Part shown: positions 18,160 to 28,180 of the stretch, piece after piece
Layout of the letters: every line of letters begins with the position of its first letter
How positions within the stretch are numbered: position 1 is the stretch's first letter
From: Rhizobium sp. Leaf262
Lineage (GTDB): Bacteria > Pseudomonadota > Alphaproteobacteria > Rhizobiales > Rhizobiaceae
Length of the DNA: 64,000 bases
NCBI RefSeq assembly: GCF_001422245.1
Contig: NZ_LMMM01000021.1
Span: 124,001 to 188,000 of the forward strand
Reading direction: 5' to 3'
Position numbers and translations under genes: made by a program
Notes under the pieces: generated by a model
Database searches by the model: none
The model's input: only the letters and a program-made list of their open reading frames with translations
What the model was told of the DNA's origin: nothing

Positions 18160-19775
18160 GCGTTGGCCCTCATTTGCTGACGAGGGACGCCACCGGCGGC
18201 AAGAAGAAGGCAGATGACGCCAAGAATGAATGCGTATCCGGCCGCATCGTTTGTTCTGTAGCTACCCATATTGCTGTAGATCAGCCAGGGCAGCGTGGTG
18301 AAACTTTCCGAGCCGAATAAGGCTACGGCTCCAAGGTCACCCAGCGAAAGCGCCATCGCAAAGGAGAAAGCCATCGCCAGCGGCCTCCACAAGACCGGCC
18401 AGTCTACAAAACGAAACCGCGACAGCCCTTCCATCCCCAGACTGGCGGAGAGCCGGCCGGTTCTGGCCTGATGGGTGGTGAAGGCAGGCTCCAGCACACG
18501 CATGACGAATGGCAGCGCCATCAGCATATTGATTGCACAGACAAGGGCAGGGGCAAACATTGCAACATCGCCGAAGGGGCGAAGCAGCAGGAACCATCCA
18601 CTGCCCAGAACCACGGGCGGCACCAGCAGGACAAGAGAAGAGCCTGCCCCACTCACGAGATAAAATATGCGCAACGCTCTTGCCGGGTGCCGCTGCACTT
18701 GAACAACTTGGCGCGCGCGGATGAGCGCAACCGAAACCAGAAGCGAAAGAGCCGCTGAAGCAAGGGCGATGATCAGGCTCGTTCTGGCCGCGCCGAGAAA
18801 GGCCTCGGACGAAGCCAGCCGAAAAATATCCGCCCTTAGACCCGAAGCGGTAACGGCAATAAGCGGAAGGCCGACGAGGACCAGCGCCAGAGCAATGACG
18901 GCCCCATCCCACAAACGTGACGGGATAGCTGCGCCATCGAAACGGCGAACCGCCTTTCCGTGACTGGAAGCCTCGGCGTCGACGGATGGCAGACGCGCGA
19001 GCAATGTCAGCAAAAACCCGGTCATGGCGATCTGCATGAGGGACAGAGCGATGGCGCGTGGCGGATCGAAATCAAAGCGAAGCGCCTGATAGATCGCCAC
19101 TTCGATGGTTGTCGCCGCAGGGCCGCCACCCAAAAGCAGAACCAGTGTGAAGCTGGTTGCACATAACATGAAGATCAACCCGGCCACACCAGGGACGAGC
19201 CGGACGACAGCAGGCCATTCGATGAAGCGGAAGGTGGAAAGCGAACCGAGATTAAGGCTCGCCCCCATACGCCAATATTCCGCAGGCACCCGTTCAAGCC
19301 CGGCCAGAAAAAACCGTACCACCAGCGGCAGGTTGAAGAACACATGGGCAATCAGAATCCCCGAAAGCCCGTAAATGCTGAAGGGCTGCGACAGTCCGAT
19401 ATCCAGCAGCATCGCATTGAATACCCCCTGCCGTCCCCAGATCGCGATAATACCCAGTGCACCGACAATAACGGGCAACCCCATCGGCACGGCCATAAGA
19501 CGAATGATCCAGATGCGCCCTGGAAAACGCGCCTGGCGGGCAAGTGCCAGAGCCACCGGCAATCCGAAGAGGATCGAAAGCAACGTGGAAAGCGTTGCCT
19601 GCCAGAGCGTGAACTGAAGAATGCGCAAAGTGTAGGGATCGGTCAGCGAGGCGGACGCCGCGCCCGTATCGAAGGAAGACAGCGCGGCAATGGCAAGCCC
19701 TATGAAGAGGAGAACGACGGTAAATGCCACGACCCCGAGGCACACGAACCTGCGGCTTTCTCGACGCTCGAACAT
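18156..19775 (-). CDS. thiP: Thiamine ABC transporter permease ThiP
   Basis: Inner-membrane channel of the thiamine importer. At 539 aa it is a fused double permease with two copies of the BPD_transp_1 fold (about 12 hydrophobic segments). EAA-type loops can be seen in each half, for example [23 protein letters not shown] and [23 protein letters not shown]. It lies 16 bases after thiB and overlaps thiQ by 4. Confidence 0.95.
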   Translation of the reverse strand: MFERRESRRFVCLGVVAFTVVLLFIGLAIAALSSFDTGAASASLTDPYTLRILQFTLWQATLSTLLSILFGLPVALALARQARFPGRIWIIRLMAVPMGLPVIVGALGIIAIWGRQGVFNAMLLDIGLSQPFSIYGLSGILIAHVFFNLPLVVRFFLAGLERVPAEYWRMGASLNLGSLSTFRFIEWPAVVRLVPGVAGLIFMLCATSFTLVLLLGGGPAATTIEVAIYQALRFDFDPPRAIALSLMQIAMTGFLLTLLARLPSVDAEASSHGKAVRRFDGAAIPSRLWDGAVIALALVLVGLPLIAVTASGLRADIFRLASSEAFLGAARTSLIIALASAALSLLVSVALIRARQVVQVQRHPARALRIFYLVSGAGSSLVLLVPPVVLGSGWFLLLRPFGDVAMFAPALVCAINMLMALPFVMRVLEPAFTTHQARTGRLSASLGMEGLSRFRFVDWPVLWRPLAMAFSFAMALSLGDLGAVALFGSESFTTLPWLIYSNMGSYRTNDAAGYAFILGVICLLLAAGGVPRQQMRANA

Positions 19776-19791
19776 GGCGGCAGCGTTCCGC

Positions 19792-20805
19792 CTAGTTTCC
19801 GCTCATGGCGGCTAGCCATTCGTCGATCCAGGCTTTTCTATTTTTGGCGACCTCTTCGGGAGACATCAGAAATGTCTTGGAAGGCTGGACGAGTTTCGAA
19901 AACGCCTCAGGCAAGGGTGAGGATGTGTCGGAAACCGGCATCATCCAGTTGTTCTCGGGAATCGCATCCTGAAAGCCGGGTGTCAGGGAAAAGGCCAGAA
20001 ACTGTTTCGCCAGTTCTTTTTGCGGCGCATTCTTCAAGATGCCCGCCACTTCTATCTGGATGTAATGCCCTTCCTCGAAGGCTGCGGCCTGATACCGTTC
20101 GCTGTGTTCGGCCACCATGTGATAGACGGGCGATGTCGTGTAGGACAGTACCATCGGCACTTCGCCTTTGGTGAAAAGTCCGTAGGATTCGGACCAACCC
20201 GGCGTCACCGTCAGTACTCGGTTCTTGAGTTTTGCCCACGCTTCAGGTGCCTTGTCACCGTAAACGGACTTCATCCACAACAGCAGGCCAAGACCAGGCG
20301 TCGAGGTTCGCGGATCCTGAATGGCGATCTTTTGAGCCGGATCGCCTTCCACGAGTTCCTTGAGGCTTTTGGGTGGATTCTTGAGGGTCTGCGTATCGTA
20401 GACCACGGCGAAATGCCCATAGTCGTAAGGAACGAAAATATCATCCTTGAAGCCGCCGGGGACCTTTGCTGCGGAGGCATCGACCCCGGATGCCTCAAAC
20501 AGTCCCGTTTCCCTAGCTTCGGCGATCAGGTTTGTATCGAGACCAACGACGACATCCGCCTTGGAACCTTCGCCTTCCAGCTTCAGTCGATTGAGAAGCG
20601 CCACACCGTCGGCAACGCCGACGAAATTCACCGTGCAGTCGCACGTCTTTTCAAAGGCAGCCTTGACCTTGGGACCCGGGCCCCATTCGGACACGAAGCT
20701 TTCATAGGTGTAGACAGTCAGCGTCTTCTTGTCCTGCGCGTAAAGAACGCCTGGCAACAGGAAGGACGCAACGACAAGACCTTGGACAAAAAAGCGACGA
20801 TGCAT
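19792..20805 (-). CDS. thiB: Thiamine-binding periplasmic protein ThiB
   Basis: Captures thiamine, TMP or TPP for ThiPQ. The 337-aa product starts with a signal peptide ending around VLYAQ. The mature part begins [32 protein letters not shown], typical of ThiB. An AGGAGG site precedes the ATG. Its leader carries a TPP riboswitch, so the operon should be shut off when TPP is plentiful. Confidence 0.95.
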   Translation of the reverse strand: MHRRFFVQGLVVASFLLPGVLYAQDKKTLTVYTYESFVSEWGPGPKVKAAFEKTCDCTVNFVGVADGVALLNRLKLEGEGSKADVVVGLDTNLIAEARETGLFEASGVDASAAKVPGGFKDDIFVPYDYGHFAVVYDTQTLKNPPKSLKELVEGDPAQKIAIQDPRTSTPGLGLLLWMKSVYGDKAPEAWAKLKNRVLTVTPGWSESYGLFTKGEVPMVLSYTTSPVYHMVAEHSERYQAAAFEEGHYIQIEVAGILKNAPQKELAKQFLAFSLTPGFQDAIPENNWMMPVSDTSSPLPEAFSKLVQPSKTFLMSPEEVAKNRKAWIDEWLAAMSGN

Positions 20806-20862
20806 TCAGACAGCCTCCTCAAGTGGACAAACGGGAGTAGGCGTCTGGATGGAAGCCGTCTA

Positions 20863-20948
20863 ATCCCTCCGCCGGTGTTAACCGGATCAGGTTCTTCGGG
20901 TTGGCGAAAGCCTCTCAGCCCTGCCCAAAAAGACAAAGCACCCCGTTA
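20863..20948 (-). ncRNA. TPP riboswitch (THI element) upstream of thiBPQ
   Basis: On the minus strand the conserved blocks appear in order: CGGGGTGC, then GGGCTGAGAG, AACCCGAAGAACCTGATC, CCGGTTAACACCGG and GGAGGGA. These are the two arms of the TPP aptamer. No clear terminator lies between it and thiB, 57 bases downstream. Partial complementarity between GCCTACTCC and the GGAGG of the thiB ribosome site suggests control of translation (inference). Confidence 0.93.
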
Positions 20949-20960
20949 GATCTGGCTAAA

Positions 20961-20989
20961 TCTCTATTCTCTCGCTGCCAGCTTGGCAA
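20961..20989 (-). promoter_or_regulatory. Candidate promoter of the TPP riboswitch transcript
   Basis: Minus-strand TTGCCA (20984-20989), 17 bases, then TAGAGA (20961-20966). Transcription would start just before the aptamer. Confidence 0.5.
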
Positions 20990-20999
20990 GGAAGGAATC

Positions 21000-21392
21000 T
21001 CAGGCTTGCTCTGTCATGTGAACCAGTTCCCAGACGTGACCATCCGGATCCTGAAAACTGCCGCCATACATGAAACCATGGTCCTGAACCGGCTTCCATT
21101 CGCGACCACCCGATGCAAGAGCCTTGGCAAGCATCGTATCGATCTCTTCGCGACTGGAGGCGGAAAGACAGTTGAGCACCTCCTTGGTGCCTGAGGCATC
21201 GGCTATATCGCCGTTGATGAACTCCCGGAACCTCTCTTCCTGAAGCAGCATGACGAAGATGTTCTTCTCCACGATCATGCAAAGAGTACGCTCATCGGAA
21301 TATTCCGGATTGAAGCTGAAGCCCAGACCGGTAAAAAAAGCCTTCGATATCTCGATATTCTTGACCGGCAGGTTGATGAATAGCATACGCAT
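21000..21392 (-). CDS. VOC/glyoxalase-fold family protein
   Basis: Small metal-dependent fold of unknown substrate. The 130-aa protein has the VOC beta-alpha-beta-beta-beta repeats, opening MRMLFINLPVKNIEISKAFFTGLGF and ending DPDGHVWELVHM; it resembles the lactoylglutathione-lyase-related, antibiotic-resistance-like VOC group. GGAGG lies 8 bases before the ATG. It follows the ABC-F gene by 82 bases and precedes the TPP riboswitch by about 50, but no thiamine role is shown. Confidence 0.85.
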   Translation of the reverse strand: MRMLFINLPVKNIEISKAFFTGLGFSFNPEYSDERTLCMIVEKNIFVMLLQEERFREFINGDIADASGTKEVLNCLSASSREEIDTMLAKALASGGREWKPVQDHGFMYGGSFQDPDGHVWELVHMTEQA

Positions 21393-21474
21393 ATCTTAAC
21401 TCCTCCATGCAGCGACAGGAAAACGCACTTTCGCATGCTTGTCAAAACACGGCTGGCGTCTCACCTGGAAAGGA

Positions 21475-23295
21475 TCAGCCCTCCATTTCCTCACGCAGCA
21501 TTTCCAGCTCAAGCCATTCCTCTTCCATCGCCTCCAGCTTTTCGCGGAGTTTCGACATTTCATCGGCCAGCGTGTTGAACGTGGCAGGGTTCTTGGCAAA
21601 GAGTTGCGGGTCAGCCATGCGCTCCTCGCGTTTGGCAATTTCGGCCTGGGTCTTTTCCATTTCCTTTGGCAGATTTTCCAGTGCGAATTTCTGCTTGAAC
21701 GACAGCTTGGCTTTCGCTTTTACCGGCTCGGTGCTCGCTGTCGATGACGACTTGGCCTTTTCCTGCTTATCCGCCTTCTTCTTTTCGTCCGAGGCGCCCT
21801 TGCGCTGCGCCATCATATCCGAATAACCGCCCGCATATTCGATCCAGCGTCCGTCAGGCGCATCCGGGTTTGCAGGCGCAATGGTCGAGGTTACCGTACG
21901 ATCGAGGAAGTCACGGTCATGGCTGACGAGGATGACGGTGCCGGAAAAACCGGCGACGATTTCCTGCAACAGATCCAGCGTCTCGATGTCGAGATCGTTG
22001 GTCGGTTCGTCGAGGATCAGAAGATTGGTCGGCCGCGCCAGAATGCGCGCCAGCATCAGACGCGCGCGCTCGCCGCCCGAGAGATTGCGAATGGGCGTGC
22101 GTGCCTGCTCCGGCTGAAACAGGAAATCCTTCATATAGCCGGTGACGTGTTTCAGCTCGCCATTGACCAGCAAATTTTCGCCGCGACCATCTGTCAGATA
22201 ATGCGCCAGCGTATCGTTGGGGTTCAAATCCTCACGCTTCTGGTCCAGTGTGGCAATTTCCAGATTGGTGCCGAGCTTGACCCAGCCGCTATCCGGCTCC
22301 AACTGACCCGTCAGCATCTTCAAAAGCGTCGTCTTGCCCGCACCATTGGGGCCAACGAAGCCGATGCAATCGCCGCGATGCACGCGAAGCGAAAACGGCG
22401 CAACGATCGTGCGCTCACCGTAGGACTTGGTGATCGTATCGGCCTCGATCACCAGCTTGCCGGATTCGCGGCCTTCCGCAGCCGTCGCCTGTACGGAGCC
22501 CGTTGGCCCCTTGTGCCCGCGATATTCGGCGCGCATGGCCTGAAGCTCACCCACACGGCGCATGTTGCGCTTGCGGCGGGCGGTGACACCATAACGCATC
22601 CAGTGTTCTTCGCGCTCGATGGCCTTGCCCAGCTTGTGCTGCTCCAACTCTTCCTCTTCCAGCACCTTGTCGCGCCATTCTTCGAAATGGGCAAAGCCGC
22701 GGCTGAGGCGACGCGACGTACCGCGATCCAGCCAGACAGTGGCGGTTGAGACTTTTTCGAGAAAACGACGGTCATGCGAAATCAGAACCAGCGCGCTACG
22801 CGTCTGCTGCAATTCGCTTTCCAGCCACTCGATGGTCGGCAGATCCAGATGGTTGGTCGGCTCGTCCAGCATCAGAATGTCAGGCTCTGGGGCCATGACG
22901 CGCACGAGCGCGGCACGACGCGCCTCACCACCCGAAAGGCTGGACGGATGTTCCTGGCCCGTCAGGCCCAGATGTTCCAGCAGATAGGTAACGCGATAGG
23001 CATCGTCCCCCGGTCCCAGACCCGCTTCCGCATAGGCCTGCACCGTCTCGAAACCGACAAAATCCGGCGCCTGTTCCAGATAACGGATCGTCGCGGAAGG
23101 GTGCCGGAAGATTTCGCCCGACTGCGCTTCGACCAGACCGGCGGCAATCTTCATCAGCGTCGATTTGCCCGAACCGTTGCGGCCAACGAGGCAGATGCGA
23201 TCTCCCGGCTCCACTTGCAGATTGGCACCATTGAGCAGCGGGGTAACGCCGAAGGTCAGCTTGATATCGTCGAGTTTCAGAATGGGGGGTGCCAA
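21475..23295 (-). CDS. uup: ABC-F family ATPase, Uup type
   Basis: Soluble ribosome- or DNA-associated ATPase of the ABC-F class, not a transporter. The 606 aa hold two ABC domains: Walker A GRNGSGKST near residue 40 and GPNGAGKTT near residue 325, signatures SLSGGEARRA and NLSGGERARL, and Walker B blocks LMLDEPTNHLD and LILDEPTNDLD. A Lys/Ser-rich linker and a C-terminal coiled coil (about residues 520-606) match Uup. The start is TTG with GGAG 10 bases upstream, only 4 bases after the thiN stop, so the two are co-translated. Confidence 0.92.
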   Translation of the reverse strand: MAPPILKLDDIKLTFGVTPLLNGANLQVEPGDRICLVGRNGSGKSTLMKIAAGLVEAQSGEIFRHPSATIRYLEQAPDFVGFETVQAYAEAGLGPGDDAYRVTYLLEHLGLTGQEHPSSLSGGEARRAALVRVMAPEPDILMLDEPTNHLDLPTIEWLESELQQTRSALVLISHDRRFLEKVSTATVWLDRGTSRRLSRGFAHFEEWRDKVLEEEELEQHKLGKAIEREEHWMRYGVTARRKRNMRRVGELQAMRAEYRGHKGPTGSVQATAAEGRESGKLVIEADTITKSYGERTIVAPFSLRVHRGDCIGFVGPNGAGKTTLLKMLTGQLEPDSGWVKLGTNLEIATLDQKREDLNPNDTLAHYLTDGRGENLLVNGELKHVTGYMKDFLFQPEQARTPIRNLSGGERARLMLARILARPTNLLILDEPTNDLDIETLDLLQEIVAGFSGTVILVSHDRDFLDRTVTSTIAPANPDAPDGRWIEYAGGYSDMMAQRKGASDEKKKADKQEKAKSSSTASTEPVKAKAKLSFKQKFALENLPKEMEKTQAEIAKREERMADPQLFAKNPATFNTLADEMSKLREKLEAMEEEWLELEMLREEMEG

Positions 23296-23299
23296 GGGT

Positions 23300-23950
23300 T
23301 CAGGCTCCGGTCAAATCGTAAGGACGGGCAAGCACGATGGCTTTGCCGCTTTTGAGGCGAAGGCGCAAAGGCCCTTCCGCCACGTTGGAAATAGTGCGCG
23401 ACGAGCCGAAAGCAAGCGCGAAATCGATCAGAGGATAGCGGGCATTTTCAATATCGAGACCATCTAACGCTGTGAAACCGGCCACCGAAAACAGCGATCC
23501 GGCTGGCAGATCAAGCGAGCGCTTACCCTCCAGCAGCGGATAGGCCTCTTCCTCGCCGGAGGTCAGCACGACCTCTACACCGCTCTCGGCAAGCGAGACG
23601 GCATAGAGCAGATGAAACACCGCGTGGTCCGATCGCTCGCCCGCCAGCGCACCGACCAGCGTCAGCCGCGTTGCGCCGCGCGCCAGCGCCTCGGTCACCG
23701 CAATCTCTCCATCCGTCACGCCTTTTTCGGCGGGAAAGGGCTGCTGCTCGACACCGGGCCAAAGCTGCTGCAAGGCCTTGTCGGAAGAGTCGAAATCCCC
23801 CACCCACAATTCCGGTGTGAGACCGAGCGGCTGTGCATGGCGCATGCCGCTATCTGCCGCAATCACGCGCGTCTCCGCCACCGCCTTTTGCAGGCGGTCG
23901 GTGACGGTAATGGTGCCGCCGAGCAGAATGGTGAAGTGGGTGGTCGTCAT
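23300..23950 (-). CDS. thiN: Thiamine pyrophosphokinase
   Basis: Converts thiamine to TPP using ATP, completing salvage of imported thiamine. The 216-aa protein shows VIAADSGMRHA, VGDFDSS and KGVTDGEIAVTEAL, the residues that bind ATP and metal in this family, with a C-terminal thiamine-binding beta domain (SLFSVAGFTALDGLDIENARYPL). It is first in a minus-strand run ahead of uup, the VOC gene and the riboswitch-controlled thiBPQ operon, which fits uptake followed by phosphorylation. Confidence 0.93.
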   Translation of the reverse strand: MTTTHFTILLGGTITVTDRLQKAVAETRVIAADSGMRHAQPLGLTPELWVGDFDSSDKALQQLWPGVEQQPFPAEKGVTDGEIAVTEALARGATRLTLVGALAGERSDHAVFHLLYAVSLAESGVEVVLTSGEEEAYPLLEGKRSLDLPAGSLFSVAGFTALDGLDIENARYPLIDFALAFGSSRTISNVAEGPLRLRLKSGKAIVLARPYDLTGA

Positions 23951-24014
23951 GCCCCTGCCATAGCCCGGAACGGTGGCGAATGGAAAGGCCGAAACGCCGG
24001 ATAAGACGGCGATA

Positions 24015-24043
24015 TTGATTTTCTGCCCGCACAGGATTATGAC
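24015..24043 (+). promoter_or_regulatory. Candidate promoter of the metA leader
   Basis: TTGATT (24015-24020), 17 bases, TATGAC (24038-24043). It would start the RNA at the 5' edge of the SAM-II aptamer. The match is weak. Confidence 0.35.
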
Positions 24044-24050
24044 ACCTGCC

Positions 24051-24103
24051 AGTGGTCATTTGCCGGTCGGCTTGCAGCCACTTTAAAGAAATTGCTAAAG
24101 GAC
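24051..24103 (+). ncRNA. SAM-II riboswitch (metA motif)
   Basis: P1 pairs GTGG (24052-24055) with CCAC in TGCAGCCAC. The conserved ACTTTAAAGAA and GCTAAAGG segments that form the SAM-II pseudoknot follow. This class is known upstream of metA in alphaproteobacteria. SAM binding should reduce metA expression. Confidence 0.9.
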
Positions 24104-24127
24104 CGAGGAAACAGGCAATTTCCCAGG

Positions 24128-24158
24128 ACCGGTTGCGATTTCGCCGCCGGTTTTTTTG
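24128..24158 (+). terminator. Attenuator downstream of the SAM-II aptamer
   Basis: ACCGG...CCGGT hairpin with an inner TGCG/CGC pairing, directly followed by seven T. It lies between the aptamer and the metA start and is the likely expression platform. Confidence 0.85.
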
Positions 24159-24198
24159 TTTCGCGGTGACCTAGGTACCGCCGGAAGTGAGTGTGGAA

Positions 24199-25125
24199 AT
24201 GCCAATCAAGATTCCCGATACGCTGCCCGCTTTTGAGACCCTCGTAAATGAGGGCGTGCGGGTCATGACTGAAACAGCGGCCATCCGGCAGGATATCCGC
24301 CCGCTTCAGATCGGGCTTCTCAACCTCATGCCGAACAAGATCAAGACCGAAATCCAGATGGCGCGCCTTGTCGGCGCCTCGCCGCTACAGGTGGAACTGT
24401 CGCTGATACGCATCGGCGGTCACCGCGCCAAGAACACGCCGGAAGAGCATCTGCTGTCCTTCTACGAGACATGGGAAGAGGTGCGCCACCGCAAGTTCGA
24501 TGGCTTCATCATCACCGGTGCACCCGTGGAAACGCTGCCCTATGAAGACGTGACCTACTGGGACGAAATGCAGAAGATTTTCGACTGGACGCAGACCAAC
24601 GTCCATTCGACACTGAATGTCTGCTGGGGCGCGATGGCCGCCATCTACCATTTCCACGGCGTGCCGAAACATGCGCTGAAAGAAAAAGCCTTCGGCGTTT
24701 ACCGCCACCGCAATCTCAGCCCCTCGTCAATTTACCTCAACGGTTTCTCGGATGATTTTCAGGTGCCCGTGTCCCGCTGGACGGAGGTGCGCCGCGCCGA
24801 CATCGAGCAGCACCCGGAACTGGAAATCCTGATGGAATCCGAAGAGATGGGCGTGTGCCTTGCGCACGAACCGCAGGGCAAGCGGCTCTATATGTTCAAC
24901 CATGTGGAATATGATTCCACATCGCTGTCCGACGAATATTTCCGTGACGCCAATGCGGGCGTGCCGATTAAGCTGCCGCATGATTATTTCCCGCATAACG
25001 ACCCGGAACTGACACCGCTGAACCGCTGGCGCAGCCATGCCCACCTGTTTTTCGGCAACTGGATCAACGAGATCTACCAGACGACCTCATACGATCTGGA
25101 TGAGATCGGAAAAGACCGAGGCTAA
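24199..25125 (+). CDS. metA: Homoserine O-acyltransferase MetA
   Basis: Acylates homoserine (succinyl- or acetyl-CoA) as the first committed step of methionine synthesis. From the ATG at 24199 the product is 308 aa and begins [15 protein letters not shown], the family start; a GTG 12 bases upstream is possible but unneeded. The catalytic Cys sits in [13 protein letters not shown], and the His/Glu pair near [11 protein letters not shown]. Acyl donor preference cannot be fixed by eye; despite the old succinyl name many alphaproteobacterial MetA enzymes use acetyl-CoA. Controlled by the SAM-II riboswitch and attenuator. Confidence 0.95.
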   Translation: MPIKIPDTLPAFETLVNEGVRVMTETAAIRQDIRPLQIGLLNLMPNKIKTEIQMARLVGASPLQVELSLIRIGGHRAKNTPEEHLLSFYETWEEVRHRKFDGFIITGAPVETLPYEDVTYWDEMQKIFDWTQTNVHSTLNVCWGAMAAIYHFHGVPKHALKEKAFGVYRHRNLSPSSIYLNGFSDDFQVPVSRWTEVRRADIEQHPELEILMESEEMGVCLAHEPQGKRLYMFNHVEYDSTSLSDEYFRDANAGVPIKLPHDYFPHNDPELTPLNRWRSHAHLFFGNWINEIYQTTSYDLDEIGKDRG

Positions 25126-25139
25126 TTCGGTCATTGCGA

Positions 25140-25175
25140 AGGGCTGGAAAATAACGCAACGTCCGGCCCTGTTTT
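25140..25175 (+). terminator. Probable terminator after metA
   Basis: AGGGCTGG pairs with CCGGCCCT (one G:U) across a 15-base loop and is followed by GTTTTA. Confidence 0.55.
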
Positions 25176-25196
25176 ATCGATTGGGAGAGTGACACG

Positions 25197-26219
25197 ATGA
25201 GCGAAGCCGGTACACGGGAAAATTTCGGATTTACGTCTACGGGCGAGAAGGTCGAGCGCGTAACGATTTCCGCAGGTGGTTTGACCGCACATGTCATGAC
25301 CTGGGGTGCCGTCATTCAGGATTTGCGCCTTGAAGGCCACCAGCCGCCGCTCGTTCTCGGCTTCGACAAGTTCGATGATTATCCGAAATACTCCTCCTAT
25401 TTCGGTGCCACACCGGGCCGGAATGCCAATCGCATCGGCGGTGGCAAGTTCTCCATCGATGGCAAGGCCTATCAGCTGGAACTGAACGAAAAAGGCGTTA
25501 CCCACCTTCACGGCGGCAGCGACAATATCGGCAAACGCAACTGGCTGATCATGGAACATGGCCCAAGCCATGTCGTGCTGCAGATCGTCGATCCCGATGG
25601 CCGCGCCGGTTATCCCGGCAATTGCGCAATCACTGCAACGTATACGATCCGTGAGGGTGGCGTGTTGTCGGTCGCTTATGAGACGACCACCGATCAGCCG
25701 ACGCTCGCCAATGTCTGCCAGCATTCCTATTTCAATCTGGATGGCGCCGAATCTGCACTCGGCCACGAAATCGAAATCGCTGCCGATCACTATCTTCCAA
25801 CGGACGAGCGACAGATTCCGACCGGCGAAATCCGCCCCGTGGATGGCACCGTCTTCGACCTGCGCAAGTCCACCCCGATGCGGCGCGAAGAAAACGGCCA
25901 GCAGGTCGGCTACGACCACAATTTCTGCCTCTCGCCCCAGCGCGTGGCAAAGCGCAAAGTGGCGCGCGTCTATGCCCCTGCCTCAAACATCACAATGGAT
26001 GTCCACACCACAGAGCCGGGCGTGCAGTTCTACTCGGCCTTCAAGCTCAACGTCGCCGTACCGGGCCTCGATGGCCGCCATTACGGGCCCGTCGCAGGCT
26101 TTTGCCTGGAAACCCAGATATGGCCTGACGCCGTCAATCAAGAAGGCTTCCCCGACGCCATTCTGCGCCCCGGCGAAACGTTGCGGCAGGAGACGGACTA
26201 CATCTTCAAGAAGAGCTGA
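25197..26219 (+). CDS. galM: Aldose 1-epimerase (galactose mutarotase)
   Basis: Interconverts alpha and beta anomers of hexoses. The 340-aa protein shows GATPGRNANRIGGGKFSIDGKAYQL at the sugar site, catalytic His in CQHSYFNLDG and catalytic Glu in CLETQIWPDAVN. A GGGAG site precedes the ATG. It follows the metA terminator and ends 5 bases from the convergent mtgA stop. No other galactose genes are near. Confidence 0.93.
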   Translation: MSEAGTRENFGFTSTGEKVERVTISAGGLTAHVMTWGAVIQDLRLEGHQPPLVLGFDKFDDYPKYSSYFGATPGRNANRIGGGKFSIDGKAYQLELNEKGVTHLHGGSDNIGKRNWLIMEHGPSHVVLQIVDPDGRAGYPGNCAITATYTIREGGVLSVAYETTTDQPTLANVCQHSYFNLDGAESALGHEIEIAADHYLPTDERQIPTGEIRPVDGTVFDLRKSTPMRREENGQQVGYDHNFCLSPQRVAKRKVARVYAPASNITMDVHTTEPGVQFYSAFKLNVAVPGLDGRHYGPVAGFCLETQIWPDAVNQEGFPDAILRPGETLRQETDYIFKKS

Positions 26220-26224
26220 GAATT

Positions 26225-27001
26225 TTAGTTCAGCACGCAGCCGACATAGGCGCCGGAACCACGGGCTCGTCGTTCGATGAGCCCCGCCAGCCGCTGCATT
26301 CCCCGACCCGGTTTGCTGGCAACGCGGTCGATGGGGTTTGGAAGCGCCACCGCCAGAAGTGCGGCCTGTCTGGAACTGAGCTTCGAAGCCGGAACCTTGA
26401 AGTGGTATTGCGCCGCCGCCTCGATGCCATAGATGCCCGGTCCCCATTCGGCTACGTTGAGATAAATCTCCATCATCCGCTTTTTCGACCAGACGAAATC
26501 GGACACCACTGCCAGCGGCAATTCCAGCCCTTTCCGCAGGAAAGAACGACCATTCCAGAGAAACAGGTTTTTTGCCGTCTGCATGGGAATGGTGCTGGCA
26601 CCGCGTGTCGCCTCGCCGTCCAGGGCGCTGCTGACAACCGTCTGCATCTGGCCCCAATCCACGCCTGAGTGAGAACAAAACTGACCGTCTTCGGACATCA
26701 TCACCGATTGAACGAGGCGCGGAGAGATATTTTCAAGCGGCACCCAGCGGCGATCATAGCCCTGAAACGTCACCAGATCAGCCAGCATGAGAGTGGAAAC
26801 CGGGCGCATGAAAGGCAGAGCATAGACCGGTATCAGCAGATAGGGCAGAGCCAGCAGGACGATGACGACCAGCAAAACGCGTCTGATGAGGCTTCGAACA
26901 TCCACCTTCGGTTTACTCCCGCTTTCGGCGAGCGCTTCATAATCCGTCTCGCTATCCGGCGTGCTGCTCAAAAAACCTGCCCCCACTTGGCTATTGCTCA
27001 A
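26225..27001 (-). CDS. mtgA: Monofunctional biosynthetic peptidoglycan transglycosylase
   Basis: Polymerises lipid II into glycan strands at the inner membrane. The 258-aa protein has one N-terminal membrane anchor (about residues 40-65) and a GT51 domain with catalytic Glu in [14 protein letters not shown], the second motif [17 protein letters not shown] and [25 protein letters not shown]. It lacks a transpeptidase domain, as expected for MtgA. It is divergent from the polyprenyl synthase gene, which supplies precursor for the same lipid carrier pathway. Confidence 0.95.
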   Translation of the reverse strand: MSNSQVGAGFLSSTPDSETDYEALAESGSKPKVDVRSLIRRVLLVVIVLLALPYLLIPVYALPFMRPVSTLMLADLVTFQGYDRRWVPLENISPRLVQSVMMSEDGQFCSHSGVDWGQMQTVVSSALDGEATRGASTIPMQTAKNLFLWNGRSFLRKGLELPLAVVSDFVWSKKRMMEIYLNVAEWGPGIYGIEAAAQYHFKVPASKLSSRQAALLAVALPNPIDRVASKPGRGMQRLAGLIERRARGSGAYVGCVLN

Positions 27002-27141
27002 AGCCTTTCATATTCCGCATGACGCATCAAGGCTACTGACGATAACGAAGTTCCACATCGTCCTCACAAAAACGATTGCCAGCCATTTTTCCCCATGCGA
27101 AAGAGCCAATCGTCACCTGATAGGGTAAGGAAACTGGCAAG

Positions 27142-28041
27142 ATGACATTCGAGATGCGGCTGCGCGACAATGCGGCAAGAACCGAAGCCTTGCTCGGCGA
27201 ACTCCTGTCCGGCAATGCACGCGCCGACGAGATCACCCGCCCGCAAAACCTGCTGGAAGCCATGCGCCATGGCGTTCTGAACGGCGGCAAGCGGCTGCGT
27301 CCCTTTCTCGTCATCGAAACAGCCGCACTTTTGGGCGGCGACGCGAAAGCCGCCCTGCATGTCGGCGCAGCGCTGGAATGTCTGCATTGCTATTCGCTTG
27401 TTCATGACGACCTTCCCGCCATGGACAATGACGACCTGCGCCGCGGCCAGCCCACGGTTCACAAGAAATTCGATGAAGCCACGGCCATTCTGGCAGGCGA
27501 CAGCCTGCTGACGCTCGCCTTCGATATCATCGCCTCCACCGACACCAGCCTGCCCGATGATCGCAAGGCCGCACTCGTGCTGGCCTTAGCAAAAGCCGCC
27601 GGTATCGGCGGCATGGCAGGCGGTCAAGCGTTCGATCTGGCCGCCGAGAAGAATGCGCCTGATGAGAACGGTATCATTACATTGCAGGCTATGAAAACCG
27701 GCGCGCTCATCCGCTTTGCCTGCGAAGCCGGTGCGATCATCGCTGGACGTGATGCCACCGAACGCCAGCGGTTGCGCCATTTCGGTGAAAAGATTGGCCT
27801 TGCCTTCCAGCTGGCCGACGATCTCCTCGACCTCACCTCCGACGCCGCCACCATGGGCAAGGCCACCGGCAAGGATGCCGCCCGCGGCAAAGGCACCCTC
27901 GTCGCCCTACGCGGTGCGGACTGGGCAACCACCCGTCTACGCGAGCTGGTGAAAGAAGCCACGGACCTGCTGGCACCCTATGGTGACCGCGCAGAGATTC
28001 TCATCGAGACGGCGTGCTTCGTCGCAGAGCGGAAGAGCTAA
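27142..28041 (+). CDS. ispA: Polyprenyl synthetase, probably farnesyl diphosphate synthase
   Basis: Condenses IPP with DMAPP/GPP to make C15 (possibly C20) prenyl diphosphate. The 299-aa protein carries the first Asp-rich motif DDLPAMDNDDLRRGQPT and the second LAFQLADDLLD, plus GGKRLRPFL. Length and the two residues between Asp pairs of the first motif fit bacterial FPP synthase. Here it has no xseB or dxs neighbour; it is divergent from mtgA. Product chain length cannot be told by eye. Confidence 0.9.
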   Translation: MTFEMRLRDNAARTEALLGELLSGNARADEITRPQNLLEAMRHGVLNGGKRLRPFLVIETAALLGGDAKAALHVGAALECLHCYSLVHDDLPAMDNDDLRRGQPTVHKKFDEATAILAGDSLLTLAFDIIASTDTSLPDDRKAALVLALAKAAGIGGMAGGQAFDLAAEKNAPDENGIITLQAMKTGALIRFACEAGAIIAGRDATERQRLRHFGEKIGLAFQLADDLLDLTSDAATMGKATGKDAARGKGTLVALRGADWATTRLRELVKEATDLLAPYGDRAEILIETACFVAERKS

Positions 28042-28144
28042 AGCGACCACGACATCATCGCTTCAGGTTTCAATCGCGAACCAGCGTGGGTCCGTGTTAC
28101 CGCCCCTCGCTTATTTCGCTTGAGAAACTTCTCTTACCGGGTTA

Positions 28145-28158
28145 TGCATGTTTATGCA
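28145..28158. promoter_or_regulatory. Inverted repeat before the DeoR gene
   Basis: TGCAT-GTTT-ATGCA lies 23 bases upstream of the DeoR start and is embedded in two direct copies of TTATGCA-like sequence. It is a candidate autoregulatory operator. Confidence 0.4.
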
Positions 28159-28180
28159 CGTTTTATCCGATTGAGTCACG

